64,000 nucleotides of DNA from Tanypteryx hageni (taxonomy: Eukaryota > Arthropoda > Insecta > Odonata > Petaluridae), in NCBI GenBank assembly GCA_028673005.1, contig CM054117.1:50420870-50484869 (forward strand), in the 5' to 3' direction. Below the pieces are notes generated by a model. That model searched no databases. It was not told the origin of the DNA and saw only the letters and a list, made by a program, of their open reading frames with translations. Shown here piece after piece: positions 46,662-55,222 of the stretch. Each line of letters starts with the position of its first letter. Positions within the stretch are counted from its first letter, which is position 1. The position numbers and the translations under genes are program-made.

Positions 46662-46675
46662 GTCGCCATGGTGAC
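46662..46675 (+). promoter_or_regulatory. X-box-like palindrome
   Basis: GTCGCCATGGTGAC is a near-palindromic RFX-type site, weaker than the one at 3976. It lies 45 bp outside the LINE insertion. No gene start is visible. Confidence 0.2.
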
Positions 46676-46719
46676 GAAAGCTCAAACAGAAATTCTTTGA
46701 TGAATCTATGTGTGAGTAT

Positions 46720-46757
46720 CATCATCATAGGTAGTCTGTCCGTAGACAGGTCCGTGA
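46720..46757 (-). other. LINE 3' tail with terminal hairpin
   Basis: Between the stop codon and the target duplication are 38 bp. They include CTGTC-CGTA-GACAG (46736-46749, plus-strand reading), a five-pair stem with a four-base loop, and a terminal GATGATGAT. Both truncated copies end in the same TATGATG but have lost the pairing, so the hairpin may be what the reverse transcriptase recognises in this copy. Confidence 0.55.
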
Positions 46758-49688
46758 TTATTCTTGGTTAAACTTGGTTCTCCATATACTCCTATTTTCC
46801 GCTGTCCTCTTTATATCTTGATAACTCTCTTTCCCTTTCAAATCGTCTATCAGCTGAAACCTTTTCCTACCTCTTTCCCTTTTCCCATCTAGTTTTCCTT
46901 CTAACACGTCTTTAATCATACTCTCTCTCCTCAGGTAATGTCCAACCCAGTTAGCCTTCCTCTTTCTGATAGTCTGTATAATCATTCGCTTCTCTCCTAT
47001 TCTTCGTAGCACTTCATCGTTTTTCATCCTATCTGTCCATTTTATCTTCAGCATTCTCCTCCAAGTCCACATTTTAAAGCTTTCCAAGTATTTGATGTCA
47101 TTTTTCCTTAGCGTCCATGTTTCTGCCCCATACAATGCTATACTCCATACGTAGCATTTTATCAACTTCTTGCGGATATCTTCCCTTATATTCCCTGTAA
47201 GTAGTTGTTTCTTTCTCCTGAAAGCCGCTTTTGCTTTTCCTATTCTAGTTTTGATCTCATCCGTACATTTTGCCTCTCGTGTTATGATACTTCCAAGGTA
47301 TTTATATTCTGAAACTTGTTCTAATGGCTTTCCCCCAATAGTTATGTTCAGATTCTCTTCTTTACCCGATATTCGAATGACCTTGGATTTTTCTGTATTT
47401 ATTTCCATACCGTATTTTCTACCTGTTATCACTAGTCTATTTATCATTTTTTGTAGCTCCTCTTCCTTTCTTGCTAGAAGTACTTGATCATCTGCGTATT
47501 TCACTGTTCTTATAATCCTTCCTCCAATTTTGAAATCCCCTGTGCCTTCTAAAGCTTCTTGCATTAGACTTTCTCCATATATATTGAATAGGGTTGGCGA
47601 TAGGCAGCAGCCTTGTCTTACTCCTCTACCGATATTTATTCCGCAGGTGTCCACATTCTCAAACCTGACCTTTACAACTTGATTCTCATATAGATTCCTA
47701 ATCAGTCTTCTGTCTTTCCAGTCTACACCTATATCCTTTAATATCTTCATCAACTTTATCCAATTTACTCTATCAAAGGCCTTCTGCCAGTCTACGAAAC
47801 ATGCGCAGATATCTTGACTGTATTCTATTGCCCTTTCTGATATGATTCTAACTACTCCTATAGCATCTCTAGTTCCTCGTCCTTTTCTGAAACCGAATTG
47901 ATCTTCCCCTATTATTTCTTCTGCCTTTTTCTCCAGCCTTTTATTAAGAATCCTCGTGATGATCTTCGATGTGTGTGACAGAAGGCTTATAGTTCTGTAA
48001 TCTTTACACTGCATTGCCTTTGGCTTCTTCTTTAGAGGGATCATTGTTACTTCTAGGAAATCCTGAGGCCACTCTACCGTGTCGTAAATCTTATTAATTA
48101 ATTTCGTGATCACTTTTAGTCCTTCTGATCCTATGACTTTAAGTATCTCAGCCGGTATTCCATCGCTGCCCGTGGCTTTCCCCTTCTTTAGTTCCACTAT
48201 CGCCTTTTCTACTTCGCTCTCCATAATACTAGGTCCTAAGTTGTCTTCTTCAATGTTTTCCTCATTTTCCAGTTCTATTTTTGCCGCTCCTGCCTGTTTG
48301 CTGTATAATTCTTTAATGTATTCTTCCCATACCTGTGCTACATCCTTTGTTTCTGAGACTATCTTCCCATCCGTATTCATAATTCCTTTACCACAAATTC
48401 CATTAGACTTCTTATCTTCTAATTCCAGTGCCCTAGCGTACATCATATCGTACCGTCCTAACTTCTCCATTTGTTCTATTTCATCACATTTTCCTTTTAT
48501 CCAATTTTCTCTAGCTTTATCTGTTACCCTTCTCAACTCATTGTTTATACGCCTATAGTTGGCTCTACCTTCTTCACTGTTAACGTTTTTCCATTTTCGT
48601 CTCTCATCCATTTTCTCCAGCATTTCCTTCGTGATCCATGGTTTTCTGATTTTCTTCTCTTGATTTCCAATCTCTTTATCCAAGGTATCCTTGATACTGG
48701 TTTTAATTTCATCCCATTCTATATCAACGGTCTTCGGTTTGTTTTCCAACTTTCTTAGGTTATCTTCCAACTTCATGCTGACTACATCCTGCCTTTCTTT
48801 CAGTTTTTCTAGGTCCCAGGTCTGTCTTTCTCTTCTCGTTTTTCTTATTTGTTTGAGCTTTGTACTCATGTCAAGTATTAGAAGGCTGTGATCTGAATCA
48901 ATGTCTGCTCCTTGCAATGCCTTGGCGTTCTTTATGCTGTTCCTGAATCTTTGTTTTACAAGGATGTAATCTATTTGGCATCTCATTCTATCTCCTGGGC
49001 TTTTCCATGTGTATAACCTTCGTTTATGGTTTTTGAACCATGTATTAGTCACTACAAGGTCATTATTGATGCAGAATTCTACGAGTTTCTCCCCTCCTCG
49101 ATTTCTCTTCCCAAGTCCGTATTGCCCGACAACATTTTCTTCCTGTCCTTCTCCGACTATGCTGTTCCAATCTCCCATTATTATGCAGTTTACCTTTCCT
49201 CTTCCGTCTTCTTCGTAAATTTCATTAATTTGCTCATAGATCTCATCTATTTCTTCATCGTCATGAGCTGACGTTGGCATATATACCTGGATTATCAGCA
49301 TGTCCACTGGGACTGCTTTTAGCTTTATTGCCATCAGTCTATCGTTCGTTGCTATTATCTTTGTCACGCTTTTCATCATATCTTTCCTAAGTACCAGAGC
49401 TACTCCCCTTTCCCCACTATTTCCTCCAGAATAAACTACCGTGAATTCTTCCGAGTCGAACTGTCCTTCTCCTTCCCATCTAGTTTCGCTTAGCCCTATA
49501 ATGTCAACTCTATTTCTTCTCATTTCTTCTTTCAGGTTCTCTAGCTTTCCTGCCTTTCTCATAGTTCTTACGTTCCAAGTCCCTATTCGTAATTTACTTT
49601 CGACAAATGTTTTCCTCAAGGCAGTCCCCGCCCGGAGATCCGATTGGGGGACTATTTTACCTCGAGAGAACTCATATTGTCCAACCAT
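46758..49688 (-). CDS. LINE endonuclease-reverse transcriptase polyprotein, intact ORF
   Basis: This 976-residue protein would nick the target site and copy its own RNA there. The N-terminal apurinic-type endonuclease (about 33-275) keeps N39 in GTWNVRTM, E68 in LSETRWEGE, Y136 in QVYMPTS, D173/N175 in MGDWNSIVG, D240 and the closing SDH at 265-267. A linker rich in charged helices follows (about 280-490). The reverse transcriptase (about 495-805) has GSDGIPAEI, DYRTISLLSH, QFGFRKGRGTRDAI, motif A with D633 (FVDWQKAFDRV), RQGCCLSPTLFN, YADD at 731-734 and YLGSIIT. The C-terminal part (about 840-976) is basic, with WTWRRML and NWVGHYLRR blocks seen in related LINEs; no RNase H or zinc knuckle is evident. 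No frameshift or stop interrupts it, so it may encode active enzyme. The start is the first in-frame ATG before the conserved domain. Antisense frames through it are shadows. Confidence 0.95.
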   Translation of the reverse strand: MVGQYEFSRGKIVPQSDLRAGTALRKTFVESKLRIGTWNVRTMRKAGKLENLKEEMRRNRVDIIGLSETRWEGEGQFDSEEFTVVYSGGNSGERGVALVLRKDMMKSVTKIIATNDRLMAIKLKAVPVDMLIIQVYMPTSAHDDEEIDEIYEQINEIYEEDGRGKVNCIIMGDWNSIVGEGQEENVVGQYGLGKRNRGGEKLVEFCINNDLVVTNTWFKNHKRRLYTWKSPGDRMRCQIDYILVKQRFRNSIKNAKALQGADIDSDHSLLILDMSTKLKQIRKTRRERQTWDLEKLKERQDVVSMKLEDNLRKLENKPKTVDIEWDEIKTSIKDTLDKEIGNQEKKIRKPWITKEMLEKMDERRKWKNVNSEEGRANYRRINNELRRVTDKARENWIKGKCDEIEQMEKLGRYDMMYARALELEDKKSNGICGKGIMNTDGKIVSETKDVAQVWEEYIKELYSKQAGAAKIELENEENIEEDNLGPSIMESEVEKAIVELKKGKATGSDGIPAEILKVIGSEGLKVITKLINKIYDTVEWPQDFLEVTMIPLKKKPKAMQCKDYRTISLLSHTSKIITRILNKRLEKKAEEIIGEDQFGFRKGRGTRDAIGVVRIISERAIEYSQDICACFVDWQKAFDRVNWIKLMKILKDIGVDWKDRRLIRNLYENQVVKVRFENVDTCGINIGRGVRQGCCLSPTLFNIYGESLMQEALEGTGDFKIGGRIIRTVKYADDQVLLARKEEELQKMINRLVITGRKYGMEINTEKSKVIRISGKEENLNITIGGKPLEQVSEYKYLGSIITREAKCTDEIKTRIGKAKAAFRRKKQLLTGNIREDIRKKLIKCYVWSIALYGAETWTLRKNDIKYLESFKMWTWRRMLKIKWTDRMKNDEVLRRIGEKRMIIQTIRKRKANWVGHYLRRESMIKDVLEGKLDGKRERGRKRFQLIDDLKGKESYQDIKRTAENRSIWRTKFNQE

Positions 49689-49892
49689 ATAATCTTTACT
49701 AGGGATTGTAATGTGGTAGTTTCCCTCTTGCTTTCCACATCGCAGTACTGTAGCCGTTCAAATCGTCCTGATCACGCCTACAGCTGTATTGGATATAGAC
49801 CCAACCAACATCATTTGTTTTCGGCTCTATACCATACTGACAGTACTGCTGCCTACTGCCAGGCACTGATGATAGTTTTTTTTTTTTAATAA

Positions 49893-49970
49893 AACCTTCA
49901 TTCGAGGGGTTTGAACCCCCGAACTTTGCAATAGAAAGCCGACACGCTAACCACTACACCACCAGTGCAT
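49893..49970 (-). tRNA. tRNA-like head of the LINE insertion
   Basis: On the minus strand the segment carries an A-box (GTGGTGTAGTGGTTAGCGTG) and a B-box (GGGTTCAAACCCC) at tRNA spacing. An anticodon-like stem GCTTT/AAAGT encloses loop CTATTGC, and the T arm is GGGGG/CCCTC. The 3' acceptor strand does not pair with the 5' one, so it is a tRNA-derived retroposed RNA rather than a tRNA gene. It is followed by TTTTATT and then a 12-A tract (49876-49887 on the plus strand as T12) that joins it to the LINE leader. Confidence 0.6.
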
Positions 49971-49980
49971 ATGTGAGTAT

Positions 49981-50006
49981 ATATACATATATATATATAT
50001 ATATTT
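49981..50006. repeat. (TA)n microsatellite
   Basis: Short TA-rich run directly outside the LINE target duplication. Confidence 0.8.
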
Positions 50007-50127
50007 GTGTTCGTGTGTTTAACGTGTCTCTTCGACGCCCCCAGCAGCCTGCCAACTTGGTAAGCGTCCGCTGGGCTTCCTTCAACACCTTGTTGCCACC
50101 CTCATCACTACCTTTTCATTTTCTTAA

Positions 50128-50130
<3 letters not shown>

Positions 50131-50176
<46 letters not shown>
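50131..50176. repeat. (TA)n microsatellite
   Basis: A perfect TA run abuts the CTAG terminus of the Helitron-like copy. Confidence 0.9.
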
Positions 50177-50177
<1 letters not shown>

Positions 50178-50179
<2 letters not shown>

Positions 50180-50400
50180 TAGTAAAAGGTGCTTGTATAC
50201 TGCAAGCATTTCATCTCACGTTGAAAAAACATTTATTTTTCAGAGATATATTTCATCATTGGAAATATTTCTTTAATTCAAAATATTTCTCCTCTGCAGC
50301 CATTTTCGTTTTCTCCTTATGGAACAATAATGAAGTAAAAGAATCACTAATATTAGCAATTTTAAGAATATTATACTTTTTCCACATTCGGTTATTAATT
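50178..50400 (-). mobile_element. Helitron-like 3' terminal segment (second copy)
   Basis: This copy aligns with 4901-5130 over about 220 bp. On the minus strand it ends with a hairpin (GCTTGCA/TGTAAGC-type, with one G-T wobble relative to the other copy), eight bases, CTAG and then T. The flank is a TA microsatellite, compatible with Helitron insertion between A and T. It appears truncated on the 5' side; the right boundary is where similarity fades. Confidence 0.6.
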
Positions 50401-51210
50401 CTAATAATTCGGAGAAGCGAGATCGTTATTACCATCAGGCGGGGTAATTGCTCAATTCGCAAAAACTTCAGGTGGCTTGGTGATGAATGTGTTGGATCGT
50501 GGAAGGAGAAATTGCTAAGTAGCGAATGAGCGATTTCCGATCCGATCTGAATTAGTCACAGCTGACCTTTCGGAGTTGTAGTTCAAAAAGTCGCTAGGTT
50601 TCCCTCATTTATGTCGTCAAAATTACGCATAAGGGTTCTATTTTACAATGCGATTTCTAAATCATTTTCTATAGTTTAAGTCGTTTAATCAGGGTGTTAG
50701 ATGAGTCAGGGGAAATGGAGTTCAGGAAACGTGACGATATTATTTCTGCAATTATCTGAATTCTGACTTTTTTGACATTTCTTATGTCTCTTTAGCGTTT
50801 GAATTGAAAAATGATAGTCGTCTCTATTTTTTTGTCAATGGTGAACTTTTATTTTCCATTTATACAAATGAATGCAGAGGCCATTTTAATAAATTTATGG
50901 AACAATCACATTATCATCACGATGATTTCTGAAAAATAAACTATTTTATAAGAAAATAATTTATATTAGAATACCTATTTATAATAGGTATAGCATTATT
51001 TACATTAACAAGTTCAGTGTATGTTGTAGTTACTATATCAAACCTATATCCCAAAGGATGAATGGAAAGCTGCATCGAACTTCCACTTCCCTCGTTTCCC
51101 AGCAGATAATACCAACGCAATACACAACTTCTGCGGATTCGAACAAACTACGCCCATTCTAATAAGAGCTCTGTTCTATAAAGCCATTCTGTTTTTTTTT
51201 TTTCTCGAGG
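50401..51210. other. AT-rich DNA without recognisable gene
   Basis: A small inverted repeat (AATACCTATTTATAATAGGTAT) region lies near 50970-50991. Nothing else was recognised. Confidence 0.5.
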
Positions 51211-51279
51211 CAATGTCACTGCGTGGTATAATCCCCCCACACTGTTGCCCATTAAAAAGGGAGTTCGTGGACTGCTCAG

Positions 51280-54120
51280 TTCTCGGAATCTCATCTCATA
51301 TCTTTTTCTCTTCCCTCCCTTTTCCTCACTCTATCTCGCCCGCCTTCCTACCCTTGTTCTTCATTACATTATTTCTCTCCTTCACTCTCCTTGATTCTTC
51401 TCTCTCCTCTCTGCATTTTACTTTCACTATCCTCATTTTCTTTCCCTCTTCTCTTCAATCTCTCTTTATTTCCACTACATCCTCTCTCTCTCTTCCTTTC
51501 GTTCTTTCTCCTCCACTCTTTTCTCCCTTCTCTCATTCCTTCTCCTCCCTCTATCTCTCTCCCTCCTCCTCTAATTTTCTCTCTCTCTCTTCACTCGCTC
51601 TCCTCCCCCTCTCCTGTATCCTTCTTTATCCCTCTCCTTTATCCCTCTCTTTTATCCCTCTCCTTTATCCCTCTCCTTTATCCCTCTCCTTTATCCCTCT
51701 CCTTTATCCCTCTCCTTTATCCCTCTCCTTTATCCCTCTCCTTTATCCCTCTCCTTTATCCCTCTCCTTTATCCCTCTCCTTTATCCCTCTCCTTTATCT
51801 CTCTCCTTTATCTCTCTCCTTTATCCCTCTCCTTTATCCCTCTCCTTTATCTCTCTCCTTTATCTCTCTCCTTTATCCCTCTCCTTTATCCCTCTCCTTT
51901 ATCCCTCTCCTTTATCTCTCTCCTTTATCTCTCTCCTTTATCCCTCTCCTTTATCCCTCTCCTTTATCCCTCTTTTTATCCCTTACCTTTATCTCTCTCC
52001 TTTATCCCTCTCCTTTATCCCTCTTTTTATCCCTTACCTTTATCTCTCTCCTTTATCCCTCTCCTTTATCCCTCTCCTTTATCCCTCTTTTTATCCCTTA
52101 CCTTTATCCCTCTCCTTTATCCCTCTCCTTTATCCCTCTCCTTTATCCCTCTTTTTATCCCTTACCTTTATCCCTCTCCTTTATCCCTCTCCTTTATCCC
52201 TCTCCTTTATCCCTCTCCTTTATCCCTCTCCTTTATCCCTCTCCTTTATCCCTCTCCTTTATCCCTCTCCTTTATCCCTCTTTTTATCCCTTACCTTTAT
52301 CCCTCTCCTTTATCCCTCTCCTTTATCCCTCTCCTTTATCCCTCTCCTTTATCCCTCTCCTTTATCCCTCTCCTTTATCCCTCTTTTTATCCCTTACCTT
52401 TATCCCTCTCCTTTATCCCTCTCCTTTATCCCTCTCTTTTATCCCTCTCCTTTATCCCTCTCCTTTATCCCTCTCCTTTATCCCTCTCCTTTATCCCTCT
52501 CTTTTATCCCTCTCCTTTATCCCTCTCCTTTATCCCTCTCCTTTATCCCTCTCCTTTATCTCTCTCCTTTATCTCTCTCCTTTATCTCTCTCCTTTATCC
52601 CTCTCCTTTATCCCTCTCCTTTATCTCTCTCCTTTATCTCTCTCCTTTATCCCTCTCCTTTATCCCTCTCCTTTATCTCTCTCCTTTATCTCTCTCCTTT
52701 ATCTCTCTCCTTTATCCCTCTCCTTTATCCCTCTCCTTTATCCCTCTTTTTATCCCTTACCTTTATCCCTCTCCTTTATCCCTCTCCTTTATCCCTCTTT
52801 TTATCCCTTACCTTTATCTCTCTCCTTTATCCCTCTCCTTTATCCCTCTTTTTATCCCTTACCTTTATCTCTCTCCTTTATCCCTCTCCTTTATCCCTCT
52901 TTTTATCCCTTACCTTTATCCCTCTCCTTTATCCCTCTCCTTTATCCCTCTTTTTATCCCTTACCTTTATCCCTCTCCTTTATCCCTCTCCTTTATCCCT
53001 CTCCTTTATCCCTCTCCTTTATCCCTCTCCTTTATCCCTCTCCTTTATCCCTCTCCTTTATCCCTCTCCTTTATCCCTCTTTTTATCCCTTACCTTTATC
53101 CCTCTCCTTTATCCCTCTCCTTTATCCCTCTCCTTTATCCCTCTCCTTTATCCCTCTCCTTTATCCCTCTCCTTTATCCCTCTTTTTATCCCTTACCTTT
53201 ATCCCTCTCCTTTATCCCTCTCCTTTATCCCTCTCTTTTATCCCTCTCCTTTATCCCTCTCCTTTATCCCTCTCCTTTATCCCTCTCCTTTATCCCTCTC
53301 TTTTATCCCTCTCCTTTATCCCTCTCCTTTATCCCTCTCCTTTATCCCTCTCCTTTATCTCTCTCCTTTATCTCTCTCCTTTATCTCTCTCCTTTATCCC
53401 TCTCCTTTATCCCTCTCCTTTATCTCTCTCCTTTATCTCTCTCCTTTATCCCTCTCCTTTATCCCTCTCCTTTATCTCTCTCCTTTATCTCTCTCCTTTA
53501 TCTCTCTCCTTTATCCCTCTCCTTTATCCCTCTCCTTTATCCCTCTTTTTATCCCTTACCTTTATCTCTCTCCTTTATCCCTCTCCTTTATCCCTCTTTT
53601 TATCCCTTACCTTTATCTCTCTCCTTTATCCCTCTCCTTTATCCCTCTTTTTATCCCTTACCTTTATCCCTCTCCTTTATCCCTCTCCTTTATCCCTCTT
53701 TTTATCCCTTACCTTTATCTCTCTCCTTTATCCCTCTCCTTTATCCCTCTCCTTTATCCCTCTTTTTATCCCTTACCTTTATCTCTCTCCTTTATCCTTT
53801 ATCCTCTCATTTCTTTCCTCCATTGTCCTTCACCTCTATACCACTTCTCTTTTCTCTCATTTTCTTCCTTTTCCTCTCTTCCCTCACTCTCATCCCTCTT
53901 TTCATCTCATATTCTAGCTACTCCTCTCTCCCTCTTTCCTCTCGCTTCTTTTCCCTCACCCCCTCTCATGTTTCCACTCTCCCTTCTTCCATGCCTCTTC
54001 AGCCTCCTCTCCATCCCTCTCAACCTCCTCGCTATCTCATTTCCCATCTCTCCTCTTCCACATCTCTTTTTTCATCCGTCCCCTACTTAATCCTTTATCC
54101 TCTCTCTCTCTGTCTCATAC
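51280..54120. repeat. Pyrimidine-rich block enclosing a 13-bp minisatellite
   Basis: The plus strand is almost free of purines other than the A of each TTTAT. Flanks 51280-51620 and 53803-54120 are irregular C/T-rich DNA and the centre is the array described separately. The 1041- and 899-codon open frames that cross it are repeat artefacts. Confidence 0.85.
51622..53802. repeat. 13-bp minisatellite array, about 165 units
   Basis: The unit is CTTTATCCCTCTC, with variants having TATCTCTC or TCTTTTATC. At intervals a longer variant containing TTTTTATCCCTTACC occurs. Since 13 is not a multiple of three and the unit contains no stop triplet in any forward frame, all three plus frames stay open and encode a 13-residue repeating peptide (SFIPLLYPSPLSL). 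The minus strand is closed by TAA in each unit. Spacing of the long variant shows a ~799-bp internal duplication. Confidence 0.95.
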
Positions 54121-55120
54121 ACATACTCCTCGCGACCTCTGGCTTCGTTCCTCGTTCCCGGCACTTCTGCGCGGGAGGTGAAATTGCCTTCTCGTGGATG
54201 TGGACCCTGCATGCCTCTCTCTCTTTTTATTTCTCTCTGCATCCCGTCTGCCCACCTCTGCGTCCTCTCAGTCCCCCTGTAAGGCTCCTTATTTACTCGG
54301 CAACCGAGAAAAGTGGGATACGAGGACTGCATGCCTAAAACAACGGATGGATGCCGTAGGTTGTTATATAGTCCTCCATCGGGATGTTGCAGAGTCCCTG
54401 AGATGGACTAGAATGTCCAAGTGAGATGGGATCTTTTGTCCTCTCGAGGCTGGCGGTAGAGAATAAACAACGTTAACTTTAAAACTTGATAGAATTTTGT
54501 CCTGCGTATGGCCACGTAATATGTTTGCGAACTATGTGTTTGCATTTTGTCTTTAATGTAGTTTTGTCCCAAATATGTTCGTGTAATAATATTGGCACAG
54601 CTTATGTTTGTACGGTGTGTTTGAAATTTTTTTATTGAATTGTTCATATTGGTGAAAGTAAGGGAAAATATTAAGTACCTCATAAATGTTTCGCAAATAT
54701 CTTGTACCATAACACTTTGTTTTATGCATGATTTTATAATAGTAAGAATGCGTATAAAATAATAAAACAAAAATTTTCGCTGTAAAAGTTTTAAAACAAC
54801 TTTTTGAAATGTTTTACTGTAATTTACTGCACCACTTGATAACATTATTTTATCTAAGATGTTATGATCTCGTTAGAGGTAACTTTAAGGGACTTTAATT
54901 TTCGTAATTTTTAGGAGCGAGCTTTGTAGTAACGAAGTCGTTGCAATAGGCAGCATATACCTGTTTTCGCAGGGGACTTAATGGAGTTTCTTGTAAATGG
55001 GGATTTCGTATTAACCTATTTTGCATGATCAAGGTTTTACTGTATATTTCTATATGTATCTCATGTGGATATTTAGTAAGGCTATGAATGTGAATTTTTA
55101 AAATTCAGGAAAAAAGTAAT
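54121..55120. other. Unannotated DNA
   Basis: 54140-54420 is less AT-rich and 54450-55120 is very AT-rich. No gene or bounded repeat was recognised. Confidence 0.5.
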
Positions 55121-55127
55121 AGTTAGA

Positions 55128-55222
55128 AAATTTTTGAGATTTTAAGAGAAATATTCTGTACTTGATCGGGAATCGAACCCGCTCAAGTACAGAATTTTTC
55201 TCCTTCTGAATTCTCAAAATTT
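55128..55222. repeat. Short foldback around a tRNA B-box
   Basis: ATTCTGTACTTGA (55153-55165) and its exact reverse complement (55183-55195) flank CGGGAATCGAACCCG, the reverse of a tRNA T-arm/B-box. Beyond the perfect 13 bp the pairing continues imperfectly for about 25 bp on each side (TTTTTGAGA against TCTCAAAAT). It looks like a collapsed relative of the foldback at 1292-1490. Confidence 0.6.

Larger units (their letters stand above)
46711..49980 (-). mobile_element. Full-length-like LINE insertion with tRNA-like head and 9-bp target duplication
   Basis: TGTGAGTAT occurs exactly at 46711-46719 and 49972-49980, so the inserted unit is 46720-49971 (3252 bp). On the minus strand it runs: tRNA-like sequence, A12 tract, 187-bp leader, one long ORF, 38-bp 3' tail with a CTGTC/GACAG hairpin, and GATGATGAT at the end. 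A single endonuclease-RT ORF, a very short 3' tail and a trinucleotide end are typical of RTE-like LINEs. The clade assignment is by layout and motifs only. Because the tRNA-like part lies inside the duplication, the whole is probably one insertion event, such as template switching during reverse transcription. Confidence 0.75.

Noticed and set aside
47170..49692. Plus-strand frames of 66-150 codons opposite the LINE ORF
   Set aside because: They are antisense shadows of the reverse transcriptase ORF.
51622..53802. CRISPR-like array
   Set aside because: The repeat is 13 bp with no spacers, and the DNA is eukaryotic in character.
51213..54338. Two very long overlapping plus-strand frames (1041 and 899 codons)
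   Set aside because: Both run through the 13-bp array, repeat the same 13 residues and exist only because the unit lacks stops in every forward frame. No domain or splice support is visible.
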